DNA of 42,135 nt from Flavobacteriaceae bacterium (GTDB taxonomy: Bacteria; Bacteroidota; Bacteroidia; Flavobacteriales; Flavobacteriaceae), in NCBI GenBank assembly GCA_947464335.1, contig CANHWG010000020.1:1-42135 (forward strand), read 5' to 3'. Shown here in pieces: positions 7,213 through 14,964 of this stretch (within the stretch, counting starts at the first letter, position 1; every line of letters begins with the position of its first letter). The translations under genes were made by a program, and so were the position numbers. The notes beneath the pieces were generated by a model. The model was not told the DNA's origin. It was given only the letters and a program-made list of their open reading frames with translations, and ran no database searches.

Positions 7213-8391
7213 ATGAGTTCTGATAACAGTCAACGGTACAATCTTCGAGGTGTTTCGGCTTCTAAAGAAGATGTACACAATGCCATTAAAAACATTGATA
7301 AAGGTTTATTTCCAAAAGCTTTCTGCAAAATTGTTCCCGATTATTTAACCAATGATGATGACTATTGTTTAATCATGCATGCTGATGGCGCTGGAACAAA
7401 ATCGTCTTTAGCGTATTTGTATTGGAAAGAAACAGGTGATATTTCTGTATGGAAAGGCATTGCGCAAGATGCATTAATTATGAATATTGATGATTTACTT
7501 TGCGTGGGTGCAACAGATAATATTTTGTTATCATCAACCATTGGAAGAAATAAAAACCTGATACCGGCCGAAGTGATTTCGGCGATTATCAACGGAACCG
7601 AAGAATTGATTGCCGAACTCAAAACATTTGGTGTAACTATTCATTCTACCGGTGGTGAAACCGCTGATGTAGGTGATTTGGTAAGAACCATTATTGTTGA
7701 TTCTACCGTTACAGCCCGAATGAAACGTTCAGATGTAATTGATAATGCCAATATTCAAGCTGGTGATGTGATAGTAGGATTGGCTTCTTTCGGTCAGGCC
7801 AACTATGAAAAAAGTTATAATGGCGGAATGGGAAGCAATGGTTTAACTTCGGCGCGTCATGATGTGTTTGCCAACTATCTAGCAGACCAATATCCAGAAA
7901 GTTTTGACAGTTCAGTTCCAGCAGATTTGGTCTATTCTGGAAATGTTAAACTAACGGATGAAGTGGAGAATTCCCCTATAGATGCCGGAAAATTAGTCTT
8001 GTCACCAACTAGAACTTACGCGCCAATTATCAAAACCATTCTAAACAAGTACAGTCCAAAAGAAATTCACGGTATGGTGCATTGCTCCGGTGGAGCACAA
8101 ACTAAAGTGTTGCATTTTGTGGATAATGTACACATCATTAAAGATAATTTATTTTCAGTGCCGCCTCTTTTTAAACTGATTCAAGAACAATCCAAAACTG
8201 ATTGGAAAGAAATGTATCAAGTTTTTAATTGTGGTCATCGTATGGAAATTTACGTTCCCAACGAAATTGCTCAAGATATTATTGAAATCTCAAAATCATT
8301 TGGTGTTGATGCTCAAATTGTGGGTAGAGTAGCAGCAAGTGACACCAAAAAACTTACCATTACTAGTGAGTTTGGCAGTTTTGAATATTAA
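7213..8391 (+). CDS. purM: phosphoribosylformylglycinamidine cyclo-ligase (AIR synthase)
   Basis: 392 residues, somewhat longer than E. coli PurM (~345), as in Bacteroidota. It catalyses ATP-dependent closure of the imidazole ring of FGAM to give AIR, the fifth step of purine synthesis. Visible: HADGAGTKSSLAY near 56 (substrate-binding loop), DALIMNIDDLLCVGA near 90, STGGETADVGDLV near 145, and the C-terminal domain with GMVHCSGGAQTK and NCGHRMEIYV. Start ATG 7213 is preceded by an A/C-rich leader. A 9-base gap links it to the next small gene. The window's other purine gene, purA, is 23 kb away, so this is not a purine operon. Confidence 0.95.
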   Translation: MSSDNSQRYNLRGVSASKEDVHNAIKNIDKGLFPKAFCKIVPDYLTNDDDYCLIMHADGAGTKSSLAYLYWKETGDISVWKGIAQDALIMNIDDLLCVGATDNILLSSTIGRNKNLIPAEVISAIINGTEELIAELKTFGVTIHSTGGETADVGDLVRTIIVDSTVTARMKRSDVIDNANIQAGDVIVGLASFGQANYEKSYNGGMGSNGLTSARHDVFANYLADQYPESFDSSVPADLVYSGNVKLTDEVENSPIDAGKLVLSPTRTYAPIIKTILNKYSPKEIHGMVHCSGGAQTKVLHFVDNVHIIKDNLFSVPPLFKLIQEQSKTDWKEMYQVFNCGHRMEIYVPNEIAQDIIEISKSFGVDAQIVGRVAASDTKKLTITSEFGSFEY

Positions 8392-8400
8392 TATAGCATT

Positions 8401-8829
8401 ATGATTATCAACTTAAAAAACGGAATAGACCAATTGCTTTTTGGAATGAAACAGCACCATGTGGAAGCAATTTATGGTAAACCTGATAAGCAATTTAATG
8501 ATGAAGATGGGAATGTTATTTGTTTGTATAATTCTCAAAAATGGAGCTTAACTTTTTACGAAGAAGAAGGTTTTCTATTGGGTTATATCATTTGTTCGCA
8601 TTCCGAAGCAACGATTTTAGATCAAAAAATAATCGGTAAAAATATTGAAGCAATAAAATCAGTTTTACCCTTTAAATCCTGGACAAAAGAAGATTTTGAT
8701 ACTACCGAAAATCATTTTAATGAAAGTAATTGGTTAATTCTTCAGTCGGAATACAATGATATAATTCGACTTGAAATCGGAGCAATCATAAACGATAAAG
8801 ACGAATTTGATTGGAAGTATGAGAGTTAG
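8401..8829 (+). CDS. conserved-looking hypothetical protein downstream of purM
   Basis: 142 residues, no signal peptide or membrane segment. Rich in acidic and aromatic residues. The N-terminal GMKQHHVEAIYGKPD resembles the helix-turn-GKPD entry of BamE/SmpA-like small folds, but the rest does not let me assign it. Nine bases separate it from purM, so it is probably co-transcribed. I do not recognise a specific family; it is likely cytoplasmic. Confidence 0.7.
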   Translation: MIINLKNGIDQLLFGMKQHHVEAIYGKPDKQFNDEDGNVICLYNSQKWSLTFYEEEGFLLGYIICSHSEATILDQKIIGKNIEAIKSVLPFKSWTKEDFDTTENHFNESNWLILQSEYNDIIRLEIGAIINDKDEFDWKYES

Positions 8830-8858
8830 TGCTCAGTGTTCAGTATTTAGTGCTCAGT
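8828..8858. repeat. AGTGCTCAGT/GTTCAGT microrepeats
   Basis: AGTGCTCAGTGTTCAGT (8828-8844) and AGTGCTCAGT (8849-8858) occur just after the stop of the unknown gene. The same word type recurs at 26169-26199 and, more distantly, at 35051-35074. Confidence 0.7.
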
Positions 8859-8900
8859 AAAATAAGCACATACATTATAAACTGATAGATAGTTAAACTT

Positions 8901-9182
8901 TTAAATTATTTCAGCACTTAAACCAGCTTCCAAAAGTTGGGTACATTGTGGTTTAAGTTCATCAAAACTTCCAGTCTTAACGGTACATTTTCCTTTATAA
9001 TGAACTAAGATAGCGCATTGCTCAGCTTGTTCTGAAGTGTGTTGGCAAACCCGAATAAGCGTATCAATAACATGATCAAATGTATTAACATCATCATTAT
9101 ACAATACGATTTCGTTATTAATTCCAATTTGTTCTTCGACTAATAAGTCTTCCTGTACTTTTTCTATAGTGCTCATTTTCAT
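8901..9182 (-). CDS. clpS: ATP-dependent Clp protease adaptor ClpS
   Basis: 93 residues. ClpS binds proteins with N-degrons and delivers them to ClpA/ClpC with ClpP. The core is clear: VLYNDDVNTFDHVIDTL (the NDD.NT.. contact segment), a helix with QAEQCAILVHYKGKC, and a final segment ending in GLSAEII. Length and fold match the family (~90-106). A second in-frame ATG at 9176 would remove two residues and is equally possible. It lies 28 bases after prmA on the same strand, so the two are probably co-transcribed. Confidence 0.93.
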   Translation of the reverse strand: MKMSTIEKVQEDLLVEEQIGINNEIVLYNDDVNTFDHVIDTLIRVCQHTSEQAEQCAILVHYKGKCTVKTGSFDELKPQCTQLLEAGLSAEII

Positions 9183-9210
9183 TTCGTTTTACTTAAAGTA
9201 AAATTTTCAG

Positions 9211-10047
9211 TTACAAATTTACATATTTAAGCGAAGTCCAATTATTTCTTTCAAATTTTTTAACAAAAGTTAATCCTTTCTCAACGCAGGAAGCATCTAT
9301 AAATGAAATGTCTTCAGTATAAAATCCGCTTAAAAGAAGCACTCCGTTTTTGTTTAAACAATCTGCATATTGTTGCATATCGTTTAGCAAAATATTGCGG
9401 TTAATGTTGGCTATAATTAAGTCGTATTTTTTATTCTTAAGTAAAGAGGCATCACCTTCATACACTGAAATTTGGTTACAATTATTGCGTTCTGCATTTT
9501 CAATTGAGTTTAGAAAACACCAATTATCAATATCAATTGCGTCAATTGGTTTGGCACCTTTCATTTCGGCTAGAATTGCAAGGATTGCAGTACCACAACC
9601 CATATCGAGTGTTTTTAAATTAGTAACATCAGTTTCTAAAAGATGCTGAATCATCATATGTGTAGTTTCATGATGTCCGGTTCCAAAACTCATTTTTGGT
9701 TCAATAATAATATCAAATTGTACATCCTTTTTTGGATGAAAAGTCGCGCGAACATGACATTGTCCGTTAACATCAATAGGCTCGAAGTTCTTTTCCCATT
9801 CTTCGTTCCAATTGACTTGATCAATCTCTTCGATTGTGTAGGAAATAGAAAACTCAATATTATGTAAGAAATCAATATCATCTAAAATATTTTTTTTCCA
9901 AAATTCTTTTTGAATAAAGGCACTAAACCCATGCTCGGTTTCAATAAAACTTTCAAATGGTTTTTCACCAAGTAAAGCGATTAATATTTCTGAACCCAGT
10001 TCTTTAGGTTCAACTGTAAAATGATACCCTAAATATACGTTTGACAT
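9211..10047 (-). CDS. prmA: ribosomal protein L11 methyltransferase
   Basis: 278 residues, close to the family's ~290. It trimethylates lysines of ribosomal protein L11 with S-adenosylmethionine. An N-terminal L11-recognition domain contains EIDQVNWNEEWEKNFEPI. The Rossmann methyltransferase domain follows, with FGTGHHETTHM near 142, the SAM motif LDMGCGTAILAIL near 165, DIDNWCFLNSIENA, and IIANINRNILL near 213. The promoter region contains a striking palindrome (10100-10119). clpS follows directly. Confidence 0.95.
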   Translation of the reverse strand: MSNVYLGYHFTVEPKELGSEILIALLGEKPFESFIETEHGFSAFIQKEFWKKNILDDIDFLHNIEFSISYTIEEIDQVNWNEEWEKNFEPIDVNGQCHVRATFHPKKDVQFDIIIEPKMSFGTGHHETTHMMIQHLLETDVTNLKTLDMGCGTAILAILAEMKGAKPIDAIDIDNWCFLNSIENAERNNCNQISVYEGDASLLKNKKYDLIIANINRNILLNDMQQYADCLNKNGVLLLSGFYTEDISFIDASCVEKGLTFVKKFERNNWTSLKYVNL

Positions 10048-10094
10048 TATTGTTCTTTTTTACTTTTTACACTACGAGCTTATAATCTCGGGTG

Positions 10095-10130
10095 CAAAGG
10101 TAACAATCCGTATTGTTACTTTAATGTCAA
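10095..10130 (-). promoter_or_regulatory. prmA promoter
   Basis: On the minus strand, TTGACA (10125-10130), 22 bases, TACCTTTG (10095-10102). The second box is a perfect TAnnTTTG match; the first is an approximate -33. Leader about 40 bases. Confidence 0.6.
10100..10119. promoter_or_regulatory. 8-bp palindrome overlapping the prmA -7 box
   Basis: GTAACAAT (10100-10107), CCGT, ATTGTTAC (10112-10119): perfect arms. Three further pairs (one of them G-T) extend it. It overlaps the -7 box and fills the -33/-7 spacer, the classic place for a repressor site. Confidence 0.5.
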
Positions 10131-10142
10131 TAGTGCAAATAA

Positions 10143-10613
10143 TTAATCGTCAGTTTTCACTACAGCTTTAAGACTTGCATTAGGAAGCGCATCTGGTGTT
10201 ACAGAAAAAATCATTAGTTTGCTGTAGCGTTTGTTTTCCGCTTCATATAAATAGGTAATCGTATTTTCTTTTGGATTATAAACCAATTTTGCTCTCATAT
10301 ATTTAGAGCGTATTAACCAAGTTCCTTCTTCTTCGCTAGTTTGATTAAACTCTATTATTGAACCATGGTGTAGTCTAACTAAACCATTGTCAATCATGCT
10401 GATTGCAATATAGCCATTGGTTTTTGAACCGATTTCTCGAATATCAATTATGGAGTGTTCGAATTCAGTTTCTTTCAATTCATATTTTTCAAATTCGGAG
10501 TTCCAAACATAATATTTTCTCGAATCCGATTGAAATCGTTTTTGGGTTTCAATTTGTGCTTTTATATTCCAGGTAAGAAGCAGCACAAGAATTAGGGTTA
10601 ATCTTGTTTTCAT
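10143..10613 (-). CDS. secreted hypothetical protein
   Basis: 156 residues with a clear signal peptide (MKTRLTLILVLLLTW...KAQ, cleavage near residue 19). The mature part is mixed beta, with KYYVWNSEFEKYEL near 35 and alternating hydrophobic strands. It has no cysteines and no sorting domain. Probably periplasmic. I do not recognise the family. It stands between prmA (95 bases away) and the tpiA terminator and appears to have its own transcript, although no convincing promoter is visible. Confidence 0.75.
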   Translation of the reverse strand: MKTRLTLILVLLLTWNIKAQIETQKRFQSDSRKYYVWNSEFEKYELKETEFEHSIIDIREIGSKTNGYIAISMIDNGLVRLHHGSIIEFNQTSEEEGTWLIRSKYMRAKLVYNPKENTITYLYEAENKRYSKLMIFSVTPDALPNASLKAVVKTDD

Positions 10614-10702
10614 TTGTTTTGACTTAATTATGAAGTAAAAAAAAATAAAAGTTCGTCAAAAAACAAATAAAATCGATGAAATGCATTAATCTATAAAAAA
10701 CA

Positions 10703-10734
10703 TAAAAAAAACCTTTCAAATTAATGAAAGGTTT
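10703..10734 (-). terminator. Rho-independent terminator of the tpiA operon
   Basis: AAACCTTTCA (10709-10718) pairs perfectly with TGAAAGGTTT (10725-10734), with a 6-base loop. On the minus strand a T-run follows (complement of the A-run from 10703). It is 20 bases downstream of the tpiA stop. Confidence 0.88.
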
Positions 10735-10754
10735 ATGTTAATTTTGAGTAGTTA

Positions 10755-11507
10755 TTATATAGCGTTTACAATACTAGCAAAATCGGTAGCTTTGAGTGCT
10801 GCTCCACCAATAAGTCCACCATCTACATCAGGTTTAGAGAAAATTTCTTTGGCATTATCAGGTTTGACACTGCCACCATAAAGTATAGATATCTCTTCGG
10901 CAACTTTACTTCCAAAAGTATGTCTAACTGTTTCTCTAATAAATTGATGCATTTCTTGCGCTTGATCAGGAGAAGCGGTTTCTCCGGTTCCGATTGCCCA
11001 TACGGGTTCATATGCCAATACAATTTGCTCCCAGTCTTTATCCTTTATATGAAATAAACCATCGCGCAATTGATTTTCTACGACATTAAAATGTTGGTTG
11101 TTTTGTCTGTCTTTTAATTCTTCTCCAAAGCAAAAAATAACAGTCATATTATATTTTAAAGCTGTCGATACTTTTTCAGCCAAAATAAAATCGGTTTCTT
11201 TAAAATAGGCACGGCGCTCGGAATGTCCAATTAATACTATGTTGACACCAATGCTTTTTAACATGTCTGCAGAAATTTCACCTGTGTAAGCACCACTTTC
11301 AAACTGACTCATATTTTGAGCGGCTACAACGATATTGGTGAATTCTAAATGATTAACAGCTGAAGCTAGATTAACAAATGTTGGAGCTACAATTATTTGA
11401 GCTTCAATATCGTTAGGCAATTTATCAATTAATTCATTTAATAAATCTTCTGTTTCTTCAGCATTTTTATGCATTTTCCAATTGCCAGCAACAATCTTTT
11501 GTCTCAT
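10755..11507 (-). CDS. tpiA: triose-phosphate isomerase
   Basis: 250 residues, standard length. It interconverts dihydroxyacetone phosphate and glyceraldehyde 3-phosphate in glycolysis. All catalytic landmarks are present: NWKMHKN (Lys near 12), VLIGHSERR (His near 96), AYEPVWAIGTG (Glu near 168, start of loop 6), and the phosphate loop ILYGGSVKPDN with GGLIGGAAL. The start codon shares its A with the TAA stop of the upstream TlpA-like gene (TAATG), which points to translational coupling. It is the last gene of the DUF1599-to-tpiA run. Confidence 0.97.
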   Translation of the reverse strand: MRQKIVAGNWKMHKNAEETEDLLNELIDKLPNDIEAQIIVAPTFVNLASAVNHLEFTNIVVAAQNMSQFESGAYTGEISADMLKSIGVNIVLIGHSERRAYFKETDFILAEKVSTALKYNMTVIFCFGEELKDRQNNQHFNVVENQLRDGLFHIKDKDWEQIVLAYEPVWAIGTGETASPDQAQEMHQFIRETVRHTFGSKVAEEISILYGGSVKPDNAKEIFSKPDVDGGLIGGAALKATDFASIVNAI

Positions 11508-12013
11508 TATTGTATTTTTTTTAATTCCTCATTTATTTTTTCAAAATCGGTTTCAATCGCTCTGTAGATTTTAATCTTTCCTTTTTTGTCGATAACAATA
11601 TATCTTGGAATCCAATCTATTTCTAATGACTTTCCAAATTCGCCTTTCATGCCATCAGTTACCCAGTAATGATCGCCTTTTAATTCGTGTTTTTCAATTC
11701 CGGCTTGCCATTTCTCAAAAGTTTTATCCATAGAAATAAAAATGTAGTTTACCTCGGGATTATTGGATTGCATTTCTTTTACTTTAGGCATTGCTTTTAC
11801 ACAATCACTGCACCAAGAAGCCCAAACTTCTATCACCAATACTTTACCAGCATGTTTTTTAAGAACTCTTTCAAATGATATTTCACTAGCATCTAAAGCA
11901 ATTAATTTTTGAGATAAACTTTCTTTTGAGAATTCACTTTTTTGGGCATTACTACAAGCAAAAGTGACTATAGTTGTTAGCACGCAATAAATTATTTTTT
12001 TCATTTTTTTCAT
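11507..12013 (-). CDS. TlpA/thioredoxin-like lipoprotein
   Basis: 168 residues from the ATG at 12013, chosen because an upstream TTG (12037) adds eight polar residues before the signal; the ATG at 12004 is a second choice. The signal is lipoprotein-like, with the sequence IVTFACSN as lipobox. The thioredoxin fold follows with VIEVWASWCSDC (CxxC active site) and the cis-proline motif IDWIPRYIVID. Membrane-tethered TlpA-like proteins handle disulfide exchange in the envelope. The partner is likely the MauE-thioredoxin fusion two genes upstream; that is inference from context. Confidence 0.87.
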   Translation of the reverse strand: MKKMKKIIYCVLTTIVTFACSNAQKSEFSKESLSQKLIALDASEISFERVLKKHAGKVLVIEVWASWCSDCVKAMPKVKEMQSNNPEVNYIFISMDKTFEKWQAGIEKHELKGDHYWVTDGMKGEFGKSLEIDWIPRYIVIDKKGKIKIYRAIETDFEKINEELKKIQ

Positions 12014-12037
12014 TTTTTTTAATTTATAATTTTCCAA

Positions 12038-12349
12038 TTACAAAGACTCGTTATTTTTTTTTAAATCCTTCAAATAAAATAATTTATGCTTTTTTCTTCT
12101 TCGTTCTTTACGCTCTTTTTTCTTTTTATAATCGTATAAATATTTTAAAATTACCAAAATCCCTACTATTGAAACGATACTAAAAGTACTTCCCAATAAA
12201 ATATAAACGGTATTTCCTAAAGGTGGATCTTCCAATATTGATACATAATTCAAAACAAAAAAATATCCAAAAGCGAAAAGAAAAATGCAAAAAAGGATTC
12301 CAATTAGTCCTCGTTGTTTTATCGACTTAGACATAAAATATTTAATCAT
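12038..12349 (-). CDS. small two-helix membrane protein of unknown function
   Basis: 103 residues. Two hydrophobic segments (~15-37 and ~48-70) are followed by a very basic tail, KKKKERKERRRKKHK, which by the positive-inside rule should be cytoplasmic. An alternative ATG exists five codons in (12334). It lies between the MauE-thioredoxin fusion (52 bases) and the TlpA-like gene, on the same strand. No family is recognised. Confidence 0.65.
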   Translation of the reverse strand: MIKYFMSKSIKQRGLIGILFCIFLFAFGYFFVLNYVSILEDPPLGNTVYILLGSTFSIVSIVGILVILKYLYDYKKKKERKERRRKKHKLFYLKDLKKNNESL

Positions 12350-12401
12350 AATCTAAATTTTAAAGATTTAAATATACTAAAAAGATATTCAAATAGTTGT
12401 T

Positions 12402-13493
12402 TTATTTTTTTAGGTCGGAATAGGATTTATTAATTAGTTTTTGATAATCTAAGACATCAAATTTATTGTCGGTTATTCCCCAGTAGTATTTATATTCATT
12501 ACCATTCCAAAGATATTTTACTCCAGGAGTATCTTTTCCTGAACCTAAAACTTTCCAAAATGGAATGATTTCTATAATTTTATAGGGATATTCTGCCCCA
12601 GCTTCTTTAAAAAAATCTGGAATTAAATCAGCTTCTTCATTCATAAAGACAATTGAAATTTCAGGGAAATTTTTAGTGTTTTTTTTCAATTGAGTAAGTT
12701 CTTTTGCAGCAACTCTGCAATGATCACAGCCAGGCACAAAGAAACAAAGTGTTTTTCTGCCGTTGTCTATTTTTGAAAAATATTGGGCATAACCCGATTT
12801 CTTTTTAGTGGGTTCGTTGATTTCAACAATAGTTTCCTCTTTGTTTTCGGTAGTTTTTTTCACGCTATCTTTTACAACCGCTGTGATAACTTCAATTTTA
12901 GAACTATCAGCACTTACCGAATCTACTGTGGTTTCAGTCGATTCAGTGACAGTAAATTTACTTTCAATTGGCTGTATCGGCGCTATCATAAATAAAGCTA
13001 AAATTGAAGCAAATGTAACAGTCGTTAACACCCAAAAATTTCCTTTTTTTTCATTGGATTTTGGTAAAATAACATAAAGCCAACCCAATAAAAGAATCGC
13101 TGCCACGTTTTTTATAATGGCTTCTATTGGTGTCATTGGTAGCAAGCTTCCAAAACAACCACAGTTACCAGAGTTACCTCCACTAACAAAAGTTTCAACA
13201 GTTAAATGTGTGGTAAATACGGCTAATAGAAAAATAGTCGCCGGAATAACTACACTCCGCAAAAAGTTTTTTTGCAGTAGTAATAAACCTAAAGCCAATT
13301 CAATTCCGATAAGAATTCGAGAAAAATAGGGTGCAAAATTTTCTGAAAATCCCATAGGGTAAAGTTGTTTTACTTCAAATGTAGATATCGCAAAATAAGG
13401 CGATGGATATAATTTTGCAACTGCAGAAAGCAAGAATAAAAAGGAAATTAGGAATCGAATTCCCCACGATAATGTGTTTTTTGATAGTGCCAT
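12402..13493 (-). CDS. MauE/DoxX-like membrane protein fused to a thioredoxin-like domain
   Basis: 363 residues. The N-terminal ~145 residues have four membrane segments and the MauE/DoxX signature, including NCGCFGSLLPMTP near 107. A fifth hydrophobic segment (~152-172) leads to a Thr/Ser/Val-rich linker (~175-230). The C-terminal ~120 residues look like a thioredoxin fold: LCFFVPGCDHC, with Cys 256 and Cys 259 as the CxxC. MauE-type proteins are associated with disulfide formation in the envelope; this fusion would carry electrons from membrane thiols to a periplasmic thioredoxin domain, which is inference. It follows DUF1599 by 10 bases. Bacteroidota genomes often annotate such genes as DoxX family. 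Confidence 0.82.
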   Translation of the reverse strand: MALSKNTLSWGIRFLISFLFLLSAVAKLYPSPYFAISTFEVKQLYPMGFSENFAPYFSRILIGIELALGLLLLQKNFLRSVVIPATIFLLAVFTTHLTVETFVSGGNSGNCGCFGSLLPMTPIEAIIKNVAAILLLGWLYVILPKSNEKKGNFWVLTTVTFASILALFMIAPIQPIESKFTVTESTETTVDSVSADSSKIEVITAVVKDSVKKTTENKEETIVEINEPTKKKSGYAQYFSKIDNGRKTLCFFVPGCDHCRVAAKELTQLKKNTKNFPEISIVFMNEEADLIPDFFKEAGAEYPYKIIEIIPFWKVLGSGKDTPGVKYLWNGNEYKYYWGITDNKFDVLDYQKLINKSYSDLKK

Positions 13494-13503
13494 TTTTTGA
13501 TTT

Positions 13504-14046
13504 TTATTGTCCGAATTTCATCAATAGTAAAGCAAAAACGGAATAGTTAATCATATCTTGATAGTTGGCGTCAATGCCTTCAGAAACTAAAGTTTTTCCT
13601 TTGTTGTCTTCAATTTGTTTTACTCTAAGTAACTTTTGTAAAATTAAATCGGTTAATGAGCTCACACGCATTTCTCGCCATGCTTCACCATAATCATGGT
13701 TCTTGTCTTCCATTAATTTTTTGGTTATTGCAATTTTTTCGTCATACAATTGAATCGCCTTTTCGGTATTTAAATCGGGCTGTTCAGCCACGCCTAATTC
13801 TAATTGAATTAATGCCATGATAGCATAATTTATAATTCCGATAAATTCACCTGATTCATCTTCGTCAACTTTTCGTACTTCGTTTTGTTGTAAACTTCGA
13901 ATGCGTTGCGCTTTTATATAGAGTTGGTCGGTTAAAGATGGCAATCTCAAGATTCTCCACGCACACCCATAATCTTTCATTTTGTTGGCATAAAGTTGTC
14001 TGCAAATAGCGATAACCTTGTCATATTCTTGAGAAGTATTACTCAT
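13504..14046 (-). CDS. DUF1599 protein with two domain copies
   Basis: 180 residues from the ATG at 14046. The TTG at 14067 would add seven residues but lies only a few bases after the -7 box, so it would fall at or before the transcript start. Two tandem DUF1599 units are visible: DYGCAWRILRLPSLTDQLYIKA near 30 and DYGEAWREMRVSSLTDLILQKL near 120, each a helical unit with the YG.AWR.......LTD signature. The biochemical role is unknown; I recall the domain being linked computationally with nucleotide modification. It is divergent from folP and heads the run to tpiA. Confidence 0.88.
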   Translation of the reverse strand: MSNTSQEYDKVIAICRQLYANKMKDYGCAWRILRLPSLTDQLYIKAQRIRSLQQNEVRKVDEDESGEFIGIINYAIMALIQLELGVAEQPDLNTEKAIQLYDEKIAITKKLMEDKNHDYGEAWREMRVSSLTDLILQKLLRVKQIEDNKGKTLVSEGIDANYQDMINYSVFALLLMKFGQ

Positions 14047-14074
14047 TTCAGTGTATATTTGTTTCAAATTTGTC

Positions 14075-14105
14075 CAAAAGTAAAGAATAAAGATTGAAGT
14101 ACAAA
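14075..14105 (-). promoter_or_regulatory. consensus promoter of the DUF1599-tpiA run
   Basis: On the minus strand: TTTG (14102-14105), exactly 19 bases, TACTTTTG (14075-14082). It matches the Bacteroidota consensus in both boxes and spacing. The palindrome AGTAC-AAA-GTACT (14098-14110) overlaps the -33 box. Confidence 0.72.
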
Positions 14106-14137
14106 GTACTAAATCTTATAACTATCTTAAAAAAGAA

Positions 14138-14962
14138 ATGACCATAAACTGTATTGGAAAACTAATTGATTTGTCAGTTCCCAAAGTCATGGGAATATTG
14201 AATGTAACACCAAATTCTTTTTATGATGGCGGAAAATATATTGATGAAAAAAGCATTATCAATCAGGTAACAAAAATGATTGCAGAAGGCGCAACTTTTA
14301 TAGATATTGGTGCCTATTCTAGTAAACCTGGAGCTGAATTTGTTTCCGAAGAAGAAGAAATAAGACGATTAATACCCGTCATAGAATTGGTATTGAAGCA
14401 TTTTCCAGACACATTAATTTCTGTTGATACGTTTCGAAGTACAATTGCTAAAATTAGTATTGAAACTGGTGCCTGTATGATAAATGATATTTCGGCAGGT
14501 AGTTTAGATGAAAAAATGTTAGAAATGGTTGCCAAACTACAAGTGCCTTATTGTATGATGCATATGAAAGGTAATCCGCAAACAATGCAAAGCTTGGCGC
14601 AATATTCGAATATTACGAAAGAGATGTTATTTTATTTTTCAGAAAAAGTAGCACTTGCAAGAAGTTTGGGAATTAATGATTTAATTATCGACCCTGGTTT
14701 TGGTTTTGCTAAAACGTTAGAACAAAATTTTGAAGTAATGAAGCATTTAGATTTGTTTCAAATGCTTGAATTACCATTACTAGTAGGTGTTTCCAGAAAG
14801 TCTATGATTTATAAAACATTAGAAATAAATCCAGATGTATCCTTAAACGGAACTACCGTGTTAAATACAATAGCATTGCAAAAAGGAGCCAATATTCTAA
14901 GAGTTCACGATGTTAAAGAAGCAATGGAATGTGTGAAATTGTGTCATAGTTTAAATAATTAA
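14138..14962 (+). CDS. folP: dihydropteroate synthase
   Basis: 274 residues, standard length. It condenses 6-hydroxymethyl-dihydropterin pyrophosphate with p-aminobenzoate in folate synthesis and is the sulfonamide target. Motifs: VMGILNVTPNSFYDGG (pterin/phosphate loop near 19), FIDIGAYSSKPGAE near 50, DPGFGFAKTLEQN near 187, GVSRKSMI near 220 and the C-terminal RVHDVKEA. Two bases separate the stop from the ATG of the next lipoprotein gene. The upstream gap is shared with the divergent DUF1599 gene; no clear plus-strand -7 box is visible. Confidence 0.96.
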   Translation: MTINCIGKLIDLSVPKVMGILNVTPNSFYDGGKYIDEKSIINQVTKMIAEGATFIDIGAYSSKPGAEFVSEEEEIRRLIPVIELVLKHFPDTLISVDTFRSTIAKISIETGACMINDISAGSLDEKMLEMVAKLQVPYCMMHMKGNPQTMQSLAQYSNITKEMLFYFSEKVALARSLGINDLIIDPGFGFAKTLEQNFEVMKHLDLFQMLELPLLVGVSRKSMIYKTLEINPDVSLNGTTVLNTIALQKGANILRVHDVKEAMECVKLCHSLNN

Positions 14963-14964
14963 AC

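Noticed and set aside
14047-14067. TTG start for the DUF1599 gene
   Set aside because: Only a few bases from the consensus -7 box; the ATG at 14046 gives a normal leader.
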